From Syntrophomonas sp. DTU019 (GTDB lineage Bacteria; Bacillota; Syntrophomonadia; Syntrophomonadales; Syntrophomonadaceae), in NCBI GenBank assembly GCA_001512785.1, contig LFSQ01000110.1, forward strand, positions 1-45,809: 45,809 nucleotides of DNA. Reading direction: 5' to 3'. Below the pieces are notes generated by a model, which saw nothing but the letters and a program-made list of their open reading frames with translations, was not told where the DNA came from and made no database searches. The position numbers and the translations under genes were made by a program. Below are positions 14,642 through 23,893 of the stretch, one piece after another. Within the stretch, counting starts at the first letter, position 1. Each line of letters opens with the position of its first letter.

Positions 14642-15769
14642 TTACCCTTTTAATATTTCCTGATAAACCGCCATAGTTGCCCGGGCGGTGTTGTGCCAGC
14701 TAAACATGGCCGCTCGTTGACAGCCCTGGGCCTGTAAACGGTTCCGCAATGTTGGGTCAGAAAGCAGCATATCAACCTTCTCGGCGATATCAGCAGTCTG
14801 CAGCGGGTTCACATAAAGGCCGGCGTCACCGACCACTTCCGGCAAAGAAGTGGTATTGGATACTACCACTGCGGTTCCACAGGCCATGGCTTCCAGTGGA
14901 GGCAATCCAAAGCCTTCGTAAAGCGAGGGAAACACAAGCATTTCCGCACCACAGTACAGGCTGTGCAAATCCTTATCTGAACAGTTTTCATATTCTCGAA
15001 CCATATTCAGTCCCAGCTGCTTTTTCACCATATCCACCTCATCGGGCAAGACAGTACGCTTACCGGCGATAACCAGTTGCAAAGCGGGATATTTTTCAAG
15101 CAGCATGGCATAGGCCTTTAACAATCTTTTCAGATTCTTGTGCGGGGACCGGTTGCCCACAAACAATAAATAGTGCTGCAGATGGTGTCGAGCTTTAAAA
15201 GCTTTTATCTCCTGATGTGGCAGGGGGAAGAATTCAGGCGACACTCCCAAGGGAATAATCCGGATTTTTTCCTGCAATGCCGGGTCGGGATATGATTGCA
15301 GCAGGTCGCGCGCGGTAGCCTGGGAAACGGTGATAATCCTCCCGGCCTTCTTTAAGCTATTCTCTAGCACCATTTTCCCTGCCCTATGCTTTAAGGGGTT
15401 ACGCGGACCCATGCGTTTAAGTTTAAACGGTATCAGGTCGTGAACAGTTACCACACTATTTGCCGGCAGGTTCCAGGGTGCGTTGAAGTGTGGTATATGC
15501 ACTAAATCCACATCTCTGTGTTTGTTAATGACCTGCATGCCTTTTAGTCGCTCAGCAATACTGAATATGGGAGCTTCAAAAACAGCTGTTTCAATTTGCT
15601 TCTGCTGTACCTCGCCCAGCTGGCCAATAAATTCTTGATTATGGATTGAAAAACCAGCCAACACCACTTGAAGTTGTGGATAGTCTGTAAGCATTGTGGC
15701 AGTTAGCATGTAAATATACCGGCCAATGCCGGAAATTCTAATCATACGGCTATCCAGTAAAATCCTCAT
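14642..15769 (-). CDS. Glycosyltransferase family 4
   Basis: The 375-residue GT-B enzyme has the early GIGRYIYML loop, a GT4 donor domain with FVGNRSPHKNLKRLL and VIAGKR, and the E-x7-E motif in YEGFGLPPLE. This form resembles mannosyl- or rhamnosyl-type transferases, but the donor is not certain. It lies between the WbaP-like initiating transferase and the other GT4 gene on the same strand and fits sequential repeat-unit assembly. Confidence 0.88.
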   Translation of the reverse strand: MRILLDSRMIRISGIGRYIYMLTATMLTDYPQLQVVLAGFSIHNQEFIGQLGEVQQKQIETAVFEAPIFSIAERLKGMQVINKHRDVDLVHIPHFNAPWNLPANSVVTVHDLIPFKLKRMGPRNPLKHRAGKMVLENSLKKAGRIITVSQATARDLLQSYPDPALQEKIRIIPLGVSPEFFPLPHQEIKAFKARHHLQHYLLFVGNRSPHKNLKRLLKAYAMLLEKYPALQLVIAGKRTVLPDEVDMVKKQLGLNMVREYENCSDKDLHSLYCGAEMLVFPSLYEGFGLPPLEAMACGTAVVVSNTTSLPEVVGDAGLYVNPLQTADIAEKVDMLLSDPTLRNRLQAQGCQRAAMFSWHNTARATMAVYQEILKG

Positions 15770-15848
15770 CAGCTAAATACTTCTCACCACATTAATTGTT
15801 TAGTGCTGCTTTTTATTTGAAGTCGATATCGCCAATGTTCCATTCGCG

Positions 15849-17375
15849 CTAGTATGCTCCCTTGCGGTTTAACACAATCCCTACAGTTCTGAATAACAGG
15901 GAAATATCCAGCCACAATGACCAGTTGCGTACATACCATGATTCCATCAAAACGCGCTCCTGGTAATCAATATCGCTGCGGCCGCTTACCTGCCACAGAC
16001 CGGTCATTCCCGGCGAAACCATCATATAGTCCCGGGCCGCATCACCAAAGCGTTCCATTTCTTCAGCTATTATGGGACGCGGTCCTACCAGGCTCATCTC
16101 ACCTTTAAGCACGTTGATCAACTGGGGAATTTCGTCCAGGCTGGTCTGGCGAAGAATCCTTCCTATTCGTGTGACCCGGGGGTCATGCTTGAGTTTGAAG
16201 TCCCGGTTCCATTCCTCCTGCAATTCTGGATTATCTTCGAGCAACTGCGGCAATAATTCCTGAGCGTTCATCACCATGCTGCGAAACTTGTAACAGTTGA
16301 ATGGCACGCCATTCTTACCCAGCCTTTTATGAGCAAATAATGTTGGCCCCGGGCTTTCGATACGGATCAATATCGCTATAAGCAGGAGCAGGGGGGCTAA
16401 CAGCATTATCAACAGGCTGCCTGCGATAATGTCAAAAGCCCTTTTGCCGATTACGTTAATGCGGCTGGCCAAATTATTGCGGGTTCTGAATGCCAGCAGG
16501 CGTTCGTTAAAGAAGTATTCCGCTTCCCCGCCAATAACGGGAATACCTGCCAGATCAGGAACCACCAGAATAGAACGGGTATACGGCTGCACCTGATTGA
16601 CCACTGATACCAGCTGCGGCCCTAGCAGATCCGGCGCAGCTATTACCAAGTGGCGAATCCCATACTTATGCAGCACTGATGGCAAATCCCCTATAGATCC
16701 CAAAACCAGGTATTCCTGATCATTTATATGAACAACCCCGGTATCATCTGCAGGGTTCATCGTAATCAAGCCGCAGACTGTATAACCCAGATAATGATCT
16801 TTGGATAAAGCCTCCACAATCATGCGGGCCTGTGCCCCGGTGCCGGCAATTAGGCAGGGTTCATTCCACAAGCCGGTTTTCTTCAGCATAGTCTTTGTCA
16901 AGAAGCGCCCTAACGGGACTGCCGGAAGTGCTAGTAGATATCCCACCAGCAATACGGTTCTGGAAACCTCACCGCCCAATTTCATCAAAGATACAATAGC
17001 AAAAGCAAGAATGAAGGTTAAAGTCACCGCGCGGATCACTTTCCTGCTTTCCTGCCAAAAGGGCAGACGTGTCGTATACAGGCCTTCATAGTACATACAC
17101 AGCAAGTACAGTCCCAGAATAGCCCAGCCGTAATCAGTAAGGTTTTCCGGGAGTTTATCGGGAAAGTACGGGTATATCAGGGGCAAAAGCCCTAGTCTTA
17201 TCTGTATGCTGGCAGCCAAGACCAGCACCATGCTGAGGAGATCCACTGCTGTCAAAGCGATGATAGCTGCGCATTTGCGCAGTATCTGAGGCATAGTTGC
17301 CCAGGCAATGGAATTCAACGACTCCGCTATTTCCGGAGTGGGATTGCTGATAGTACTAGCCTCCATTTGATTCAT
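15849..17375 (-). CDS. Undecaprenyl-phosphate sugar-1-phosphate transferase (WbaP-like)
   Basis: The 508-residue membrane enzyme starts polysaccharide synthesis by moving a sugar phosphate onto undecaprenyl phosphate. The N-terminal half has about five membrane segments, followed by a CoA-binding-like Rossmann region (about 170-290). The C-terminal 200 residues are the bacterial sugar transferase catalytic domain, with KRAFDIIAGS, the KFRSM motif, TSLDEIPQLINVLKGEMS and LVGPRP. The size and layout match WbaP/WcaJ enzymes; a galactose or glucose phosphate donor would suit the nearby galE. It is probably the first step for the GT4 genes downstream. Confidence 0.9.
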   Translation of the reverse strand: MNQMEASTISNPTPEIAESLNSIAWATMPQILRKCAAIIALTAVDLLSMVLVLAASIQIRLGLLPLIYPYFPDKLPENLTDYGWAILGLYLLCMYYEGLYTTRLPFWQESRKVIRAVTLTFILAFAIVSLMKLGGEVSRTVLLVGYLLALPAVPLGRFLTKTMLKKTGLWNEPCLIAGTGAQARMIVEALSKDHYLGYTVCGLITMNPADDTGVVHINDQEYLVLGSIGDLPSVLHKYGIRHLVIAAPDLLGPQLVSVVNQVQPYTRSILVVPDLAGIPVIGGEAEYFFNERLLAFRTRNNLASRINVIGKRAFDIIAGSLLIMLLAPLLLLIAILIRIESPGPTLFAHKRLGKNGVPFNCYKFRSMVMNAQELLPQLLEDNPELQEEWNRDFKLKHDPRVTRIGRILRQTSLDEIPQLINVLKGEMSLVGPRPIIAEEMERFGDAARDYMMVSPGMTGLWQVSGRSDIDYQERVLMESWYVRNWSLWLDISLLFRTVGIVLNRKGAY

Positions 17376-17409
17376 GCTAAATCCCGCTTTTCTTAAGTTA
17401 TTATTACAA

Positions 17410-19866
17410 TTATTTCAATTCATCCCATTGCATCATATCACGATATAAATACACAGCGCGGTCATCAGGTCTGCTGTGTAAAACTTCCTGAGCTTTAAGC
17501 CTGTCTCCTTGCCTGCGCAGGGAGGCAGCATAAACCGCCTGCAAGTCTGCTGTCACAGAATCCATAGCTTGGTTTTGCTCCAGTACCATCTGATACGCTG
17601 GTTCCGCTGTTGCTATGGCTTCCTGGTATTGACCGCGCAGGTAATAAACCCTGGCTATGTTGAGCGCTATTTCAGGAGTGACCTCAAGCCTGGCCCCTTG
17701 CCAGAAAACCTGGTTTTTCTTTATGCGCGCTTGTTGCTCTTCGATCATTTCCGGTATTTGTAATATAGCCTCACAATATTCTGACACCCGATCATCGTCG
17801 CTTTTATAGGCCGTTTCAACAGCCCTCCACAGTACTTTGGCCCGGCCTTCGTAATTGCCTATATCTAACGGATTGGCAGCAGTAGTCCGATCAAGTCTGG
17901 CCATTATGAGATGGAAGTCGTTAAAAAGCGCTGCCGCATCCAATAGCCGGCTTTGAATGACCATATTGCCCGGAGATAGCTTATCCGCCTTAACCATGGC
18001 ATCCAGCGAATTTTTATACAGGGCATCAAGATCCTGCTCCCCACTAGCCCGAGCCAGGTTGTACTGTTCAGCATAGACCATGGCAAGATCGGAATAGTAT
18101 GACCCTTCCCATGGTGAGGCATTGATGGCTTTTTGATAATGTAACGCCGCCTTGGCAAAGGCCTGCCGTTTTTCTGCCGTATCTGTCAGATCATACGCTT
18201 TCATGGCTAATTGGCGAGCCAATTCAGCCTTTTGATAACCTGCCAGGGCGCTGCCCCCTATAATAAAGACCAGCATTCCCAACAAGACTGATAGTACAGC
18301 AGCTGATATACCTGAGAAACTATACCCTGTTGATTTGCCAGTAACTATATAAAGGGCATTTATCATCGCCATAAGGGTAAACCATATGATGAACAAGGCC
18401 GGCAGGGAAAAGTCGAAGTCGATACTGGCGTGTAAACCCATAGTGACAGCCGTGGCGGCCAATCCCCAGGCCAGGATCCAATTATTATCAGCTAGTAATC
18501 GTGCTGTGCCTGAGCGGATTTGTTCGCTTTTGTTTCGATAAATTGCGGCTATCGCCCCGAACATAGCCAGCCATATTCCGGCATAGGCCAAAAGACCGAT
18601 GGTTCCAGCCTCTACCCATACTTGTATAAAATGGTTATGTACGGTTTTGGTCCAAAACAAATAATCCTGATAACGGTGGTAAAGCCCGTCCCATCCCCCT
18701 GCTCCTGCCCCGAAGACGGGGTAGTCCTTGACTATGCTCAAGCCCCAGCGCATAAAATCCAGGCGGGTTACATAGCTAGCGTTGTCGGACTGTCCAATTT
18801 CACTTAGTTCTTTAAGTACATATTTTGGTAATCCCATAGTGCCGTTTGGTAAGAGGTATATCAAGGCCGCTAACAGAAGTATACAACCCATACCCACCAG
18901 CAATTTCCCTTTCGGGTGGTTCTTGAGAAGATATATGACTGCCTCCCAAAGCATATAAACCAATGCAGCAGCCGCCACCCCGGCCATGATATACACCAAC
19001 CCGTATTGCGGGTTTGGGCTTAAAGCGGCAATCAGGAAACGGTTTCCGGTTACGAAGGCCACTAAAGCCAACCCGCCCAGGAAATATACCGTTTTTACCC
19101 TTCGCCAGCCTGGTATACCTATTACCAAAAACAGTCCTCCCAAGACCAGGGTAAGCCAGGCTCCCTTGGAGACAGTGGCGAAAACAATAACCTGTAAAAA
19201 GTAAACCAGCACACTTAAGCCTAATTGCGCCGGCCATTGGTTGGGTCTGGTCAAAAGAGATAATGCCAATACACTCATGGCAGCCAGGAAAGCCGCTGTG
19301 GCATTATGATATTGCAGGGTGGAATTGATTAAGCCCTCGTCGAAAGCATAAGGGTATACTGCAAATCCACTGGCTGCCAAAATCCCGATTATCCCTACCC
19401 CAAGCGCGGCTAAAAGCAAGACCTGGGTCAATCTCTCCACACCGCCATAGTCAGTGATAACCTGTCCTACCAACCAGTAGAGCATAAAATAATTGAAAGC
19501 CTTAATACAACCATACAGGGCCTCTCCGAAAAGCACGGCGGTTATCAATGACAGGGCATAGGCCGCGGCGAAGGCCAGTACCGCCCAGTCCAAAGGGGTG
19601 CGGATAAACCTCAGGTCCCGGCGTTTCCACTTAATTATCCAAAACCCCACAAAAACTGCCGAGCTGATAATATGAGTCACAAACATTTCACGAGGGAAAT
19701 ATAACCCCCTGAAAAAGAGGGGATAAACCACCAATAAGGCGGCTATGGAAAACAAGACCCAATCCTGCCGCTGGTTATACACTGGGATGGCTGCAGCCGC
19801 AGATTCTGTTCTGGTAAAATTCTCTGTTTTATCAGCATTTCTTGATTTTTTTCTTTTTTTCCCCAA
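17410..19866 (-). CDS. O-antigen ligase/polymerase-like membrane protein with TPR tail
   Basis: The 818-residue protein has about a dozen membrane segments in residues 35-545, with a Wzy/WaaL-like region. The conserved periplasmic loop contains YPVFGAGAGGW and TVHNHFIQVWVEAG, whose His lies in the ligase motif. The C-terminal 270 residues are soluble TPR-like repeats (for example FAKAALHYQKAINASPWEGS and IARVYYLRGQYQEAIA). It probably polymerises or transfers the undecaprenyl-linked glycan outside the membrane. It begins at TTG with GGAGG upstream, and its basic N-terminus is the cytoplasmic side. The transcript from the amidase gene is cut off by the terminator at 19952. Confidence 0.87.
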   Translation of the reverse strand: MGKKRKKSRNADKTENFTRTESAAAAIPVYNQRQDWVLFSIAALLVVYPLFFRGLYFPREMFVTHIISSAVFVGFWIIKWKRRDLRFIRTPLDWAVLAFAAAYALSLITAVLFGEALYGCIKAFNYFMLYWLVGQVITDYGGVERLTQVLLLAALGVGIIGILAASGFAVYPYAFDEGLINSTLQYHNATAAFLAAMSVLALSLLTRPNQWPAQLGLSVLVYFLQVIVFATVSKGAWLTLVLGGLFLVIGIPGWRRVKTVYFLGGLALVAFVTGNRFLIAALSPNPQYGLVYIMAGVAAAALVYMLWEAVIYLLKNHPKGKLLVGMGCILLLAALIYLLPNGTMGLPKYVLKELSEIGQSDNASYVTRLDFMRWGLSIVKDYPVFGAGAGGWDGLYHRYQDYLFWTKTVHNHFIQVWVEAGTIGLLAYAGIWLAMFGAIAAIYRNKSEQIRSGTARLLADNNWILAWGLAATAVTMGLHASIDFDFSLPALFIIWFTLMAMINALYIVTGKSTGYSFSGISAAVLSVLLGMLVFIIGGSALAGYQKAELARQLAMKAYDLTDTAEKRQAFAKAALHYQKAINASPWEGSYYSDLAMVYAEQYNLARASGEQDLDALYKNSLDAMVKADKLSPGNMVIQSRLLDAAALFNDFHLIMARLDRTTAANPLDIGNYEGRAKVLWRAVETAYKSDDDRVSEYCEAILQIPEMIEEQQARIKKNQVFWQGARLEVTPEIALNIARVYYLRGQYQEAIATAEPAYQMVLEQNQAMDSVTADLQAVYAASLRRQGDRLKAQEVLHSRPDDRAVYLYRDMMQWDELK

Positions 19867-19951
19867 TATATTTCCTCCCCTGCTGCCTGCTCAGATGCCT
19901 GCCATAACCTGTTTATTCCATAAAACTAGCATATCTCCTCTATTAGACGAT

Positions 19952-19987
19952 AAAAACCCTGCCTGTTAGCCAAATACAGACAGGGTT
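19952..19987 (-). terminator. Terminator after the amidase gene
   Basis: On the minus strand the arm 19987-19976 pairs with 19966-19955 over 12 positions with one G-U pair (core AACCCTG/CAGGGTT). The T run corresponds to A at 19952-19956. It ends the amidase transcript before the wzy-like gene. Confidence 0.8.
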
Positions 19988-20014
19988 GGCAAATTATCGG
20001 CAAGAATAGGCGTT

Positions 20015-22363
20015 TTAGCGCTTATTCATGTATTCGGTTATGGCATCGGCTATAGCCCGGGCCGCCTTGCTCCTAAAAGATTTGTCCATCAAACAGGCCT
20101 CTTCGCTGGGGTTGTTGATAAATGCGGTTTCCACCAGGGCTGAAGGCATGTTGGTGTCCATGATCACAGTAAATCTATCCTGCTTGACCCCTCTATCGGC
20201 AAGCCCTAATTGCCTTACCAGGTTCTGCTGCAAAAGACGGGCCAATTTGTAGCGCTGCTCTTTTTGCATGAACCGTTCCGGATCCTCCAGGGAAGCGTAA
20301 TAGTAGGTTTCGGTGCCGGTTGCCGAAGAGTTTTCGGCGGAGTTGCAGTGCACGGATACAAATACCGCTGCATTCAATTCATTGGCTATCTGGCAGCGTT
20401 CCGACAGGGTCAAATAAGTGTCGTCGTCCCGCGTATAGGCAACCTCGAAACCGCGCTGGGCCAGAATCTCTCCGGCTTGCAGGGCTATGTCCAGGTTGAC
20501 CTCCTTTTCCTGCAGCCTGGCACCATTGGCCCCGGTATCGCGCCCTCCATGACCGGGATCCAGTACCACCAGCTTGTTGTTCTTGTCGTCACTGCGTTTG
20601 CTGCCGGTCAGGATTATATTCAAGGCATTGTCATCGCTGGTCTGAAAAATGCTGTAATCCCCCAGATTCTTGGTTTCTATGCGCAGGATAGTGTCGGGGG
20701 GTGAGCTTGAAGACTCCTGTATGGTCATCTTTTCCAGGAAGGGGCTGACCTGATAATCATAGCTGGAGCGCTCCACGCCTTTGTAGGTCGATTTGAGTCT
20801 GACCTCCAATATGTCGTTTTTAAGGCTGTAACTGAACTCGCAGGGGGTTAAGGTGTACACGATTATGTTGTCGCCGATATTGCCGAATACCTTGCGGCTG
20901 ATCTGCACAATGCGATTGTCAAAAACCACCGACTCGCGGCGGCCGTCGCTGCTTTTCTCGGTACGGTATTCCAGCCCGGCAGGGATAGTAACGGTGATCA
21001 CCGCATCGCCGTTGCGGTTTTCGCCGCTGACCACAATACTCTTACCGCCCAGGTTGACATTCAGCGGAGTATTGCCTTTTAAGCTCCGTCCCATTATGGT
21101 GTAGACCATTTTGCCGCTTTTATTGTCCACATGGGCCCCCAATCTCGACCCTGACTCGATATTGATCCTTAAACCATCCTTGTCCTTGCTGGTACTGTAC
21201 CATACCAGCTCATCATCGCTTACCGCCGGGCTATTGGGGCTATCGTCTGACATGCACACCAGCCAGCCTGCGATCCAGGCAGGGGTGCCGCCCCGGCTGA
21301 CCTGGAACCAGCCATCCTTTTCCGCCAGCACCGGCAGGGTTTCCCCGGCTGATGCCAGGCCCACTTTATCATATCCGGTCCCGGGTCCTTCCCGGAGATT
21401 CACCGTTGATCCCTGTACCACTACCAGCTTATTGCTGCTGGGGGTTGCTACCGCCGGAGTCGATGGAGGCTCAGGGCTCTCTATATGAATGGTGCGTTCG
21501 GCTTCATTCCATTCTACCTTGCCCCCAAAGGCCTCACCCACAAAGCGCAAAGGTGCCAGGGTACGGTCGCCGACTATTTTGGCGGGTACATCAAGCGGCC
21601 AGACTATGCCGTTTACGGTAGGGCTTTTCGATCCGATGGGCAGCTGCACTATCACTTCCTGGCGAGTGGCCGTAACTATTTGACTGGATTGATCCCAGTC
21701 CACTGTAGCTCCCATAGCTTCAAAGATAGCCCGCAGGGGAACCAGGGTACGGCCCTGTTCAATGCGCGGCGGCACATCAAAACTCAGCAGTTCGCCATCC
21801 AGGTATACCTTGATGTCCTGACCATCTGCAGTGCTGGTGGTGGTTGCTTTGGTCTGGGGTGTGGCAGTCCCTGCTTGAGCCGCAGTCCCGTTTTGCACCA
21901 GACTGGAAGACACGTAACAAATCAGCCCGGAAGCGGTCTGCACCTTGCACCAATCGCCCTCTTTTCCCAGCAGAAGCAGGGTGTCTCCCTGCCGGGCCTG
22001 ACCCACCACCGCATGGCTGGTTCCCGGACCTGATCTGAGATTGACCAGTGATCCTGTAACCTGTACTGTGGCGCCTGGGGTTACTTTTATGTATTGGGCC
22101 GAAACCCAGCCGTTGAGATTGTTGTAACTGATGTGATACCAGCCGTTTTGCTCCTCCAGAACGGTCACCTCAGTACCCTGCAGCAAATTGCCGGTAACGG
22201 TGTGATCTGTGGAAGGACCGCTGCGCACATTGACCACACTGCCGGTTATAGTACCGGAAGCGGCCAGTGCAGGGCTCTGCCATATCAAGAATACAGCTGT
22301 GGCTATAAAAAGCAGCAGGGCAATTTTAAACACTGCGGTGCGTCGCGCAAGATCCGAATACAT
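20015..22363 (-). CDS. Exported N-acetylmuramoyl-L-alanine amidase with SH3b, copper-amine-oxidase-N and AMIN domains
   Basis: This 782-residue murein hydrolase has a signal peptide (about 1-34). SH3b domains lie at about 36-93 and 96-155, two copper-amine-oxidase N-like modules at about 180-290, and a third SH3b at about 310-365. An AMIN-like beta region follows at about 385-590, then the catalytic Amidase_3 domain from 596. Zinc ligands His605 (DPGHGG), Glu619 and His672 (SVHCNS) and catalytic Glu745 (LVETAF) are all present, so it should be active. It probably cleaves the peptide from MurNAc during wall turnover or division. It has its own candidate promoter and a terminator. Confidence 0.95.
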   Translation of the reverse strand: MYSDLARRTAVFKIALLLFIATAVFLIWQSPALAASGTITGSVVNVRSGPSTDHTVTGNLLQGTEVTVLEEQNGWYHISYNNLNGWVSAQYIKVTPGATVQVTGSLVNLRSGPGTSHAVVGQARQGDTLLLLGKEGDWCKVQTASGLICYVSSSLVQNGTAAQAGTATPQTKATTTSTADGQDIKVYLDGELLSFDVPPRIEQGRTLVPLRAIFEAMGATVDWDQSSQIVTATRQEVIVQLPIGSKSPTVNGIVWPLDVPAKIVGDRTLAPLRFVGEAFGGKVEWNEAERTIHIESPEPPSTPAVATPSSNKLVVVQGSTVNLREGPGTGYDKVGLASAGETLPVLAEKDGWFQVSRGGTPAWIAGWLVCMSDDSPNSPAVSDDELVWYSTSKDKDGLRINIESGSRLGAHVDNKSGKMVYTIMGRSLKGNTPLNVNLGGKSIVVSGENRNGDAVITVTIPAGLEYRTEKSSDGRRESVVFDNRIVQISRKVFGNIGDNIIVYTLTPCEFSYSLKNDILEVRLKSTYKGVERSSYDYQVSPFLEKMTIQESSSSPPDTILRIETKNLGDYSIFQTSDDNALNIILTGSKRSDDKNNKLVVLDPGHGGRDTGANGARLQEKEVNLDIALQAGEILAQRGFEVAYTRDDDTYLTLSERCQIANELNAAVFVSVHCNSAENSSATGTETYYYASLEDPERFMQKEQRYKLARLLQQNLVRQLGLADRGVKQDRFTVIMDTNMPSALVETAFINNPSEEACLMDKSFRSKAARAIADAITEYMNKR

Positions 22364-22436
22364 CGATCAGGCCTCCCCTTTTGAAGTGCAAAATAGCCAG
22401 GTTGCTGTCTGGCTTGGCTTATATGCCTTCATATCT

Positions 22437-22454
22437 GCTATGCGGGCGCATAGC
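22437..22454. repeat. Short palindrome upstream of the amidase gene
   Basis: GCTATGCG (22437-22444) and CGCATAGC (22447-22454) form a perfect eight-base inverted repeat with a two-base centre. It lies in the untranslated stretch between the amidase promoter and start. There is no T run, so it is not a terminator; it could be an operator or a small mRNA hairpin. The remainder of 22364-22657 shows no gene. Confidence 0.3.
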
Positions 22455-22551
22455 AATGGCATTATGAAAGTGCAGTTAATTCGACAGGTTGTGGCTTATT
22501 GCCCGGTCTAACCTGTTATATATACATAGAAGCACAGTGGGAACTTTCAGC

Positions 22552-22582
22552 ATTATAGGAAAAAATCGCGAATGGTGTTCAA
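22552..22582 (-). promoter_or_regulatory. Candidate promoter of the amidase gene
   Basis: On the minus strand TTGAAC (22577-22582) and a perfect TATAAT (22552-22557) are separated by 19 bases, longer than ideal. It would give a leader of about 180 bases before the amidase start at 22363. Confidence 0.4.
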
Positions 22583-22657
22583 AAGTCATAAATCTCAGTA
22601 TGTACTGGCACACTGCCTTAAATGCTTAACGTCATGGCCTTACCGGCACTCAGGCGG

Positions 22658-23869
22658 CTATGATTCGGTTCTGCCTGTCCTCCTGGCTTCCCGCGTACTG
22701 GTAGATTTGTGGTCAGCATCATCGTTGCGCTTGTCACCGCGCATAGAATCAATCCCATCTTTATCATTGCTCCCGGATTTGGCCCGGGTTTTGTCGCTGC
22801 TCTTACTATCTCCAGAAGATTTGCTTTTGCCGCTATTCTTATCATCCTCAGAAGTTTTGCCGCTGTCGCTGCTATCATTCTGCTTGCTTGTCGAACTGCT
22901 GCTTACAGGCGGTTTAGCCTGCACCACTACCGAGCCTTCTTGAACCACGGCTACCGTCTGTCCTTCCAGCATCCTGTCAATCAACCCATTGACCTTGGAT
23001 TTATCCGCCACCCAGAAACTCTGCAATAACTGCTGGTCAGCACCCACCTGATCATAAAAATACCCCGGCAGAGTCTGGCTTACCACCGATTCAGCGGTGA
23101 ACTTGGGCGCCCAGGTGGCCAGCTGGAGCATGGTTTTCAGCCCCATGTTGGTATTCAAATAAGGACTGGTCTCTTTAATAATAGCCGGCAATTTGGGTAT
23201 GGTGCTGGGCTGTAAAACCTCATCAGCCAGGGCCTGCAAAAACTGCTGCTGCTTTTCCGCCCGGTCAATATCGCCCAGCTGATAGTCACGATAGCGCACA
23301 AAAGCCAGGGCCTGGCTGCCATTGAGGCGCTGCAGCCCGGGATAAAGATTGATGCCCTCCGTAGGCTTGTACATCCGCTGGGGAACATTTATGGTTACCC
23401 CGCCCAGTGTGTCTACTACCTTGGCAAAGCCTTCAAAGTTCAGTTCTATATAATAATCGATGGGAACCCCCATCAGCTTTTCAACCGCCTTGACTGAGCC
23501 CTCCGGACCTCCATAGGCATGAGCGGCGTTAATCTTGGCTACTTGGCCATTGCTTAAGGTAACCCTGGTATCCCGGGGTATGGAAACCACCGCTATTTTT
23601 TTTAAATCGGGATCCACCGTAACCAGGATGATGGTGTCAGACCGTGAGGCGGTCTCGCCTTCACGCTCGTCTGAGCCCAGAACCAGGATGCTGGTGCGCT
23701 TGCCGGTCGGTTCGGGTCCGCTCGCCTGAGCCTCCTCTTCCGCGGAGATAGTTGGTTGACCGCGATAGAAAAAACTGGCCATTCCGGCACCGGCTCCAAA
23801 GCAAATGCCAAACACCAATACACAAACCAGCATGAAGCGAAAATAAAACCTGAGAGTTGTCTTAAGCAT
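22658..23869 (-). CDS. LytR-CpsA-Psr (LCP) family cell-wall polymer ligase
   Basis: The 403-residue protein attaches undecaprenyl-linked anionic polymers or polysaccharides to peptidoglycan at the outer face of the membrane. One N-terminal membrane anchor (about 10-32) precedes the LCP domain at about 55-210, with conserved acidic and Arg residues in GSDERE, RSDTIIL, SIPRDTRV and FVRYRD...DRAEKQQQF. A linker follows, and the last 90 residues are a low-complexity Ser/Lys/Asp-rich tail, probably a flexible wall-binding segment. It starts 25 bases after the TagO/WecA-like gene, an expected partner that makes its lipid-linked substrate. Confidence 0.93.
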   Translation of the reverse strand: MLKTTLRFYFRFMLVCVLVFGICFGAGAGMASFFYRGQPTISAEEEAQASGPEPTGKRTSILVLGSDEREGETASRSDTIILVTVDPDLKKIAVVSIPRDTRVTLSNGQVAKINAAHAYGGPEGSVKAVEKLMGVPIDYYIELNFEGFAKVVDTLGGVTINVPQRMYKPTEGINLYPGLQRLNGSQALAFVRYRDYQLGDIDRAEKQQQFLQALADEVLQPSTIPKLPAIIKETSPYLNTNMGLKTMLQLATWAPKFTAESVVSQTLPGYFYDQVGADQQLLQSFWVADKSKVNGLIDRMLEGQTVAVVQEGSVVVQAKPPVSSSSTSKQNDSSDSGKTSEDDKNSGKSKSSGDSKSSDKTRAKSGSNDKDGIDSMRGDKRNDDADHKSTSTREARRTGRTES

Positions 23870-23893
23870 ATTCGTGACTCCTATGAAGCATTA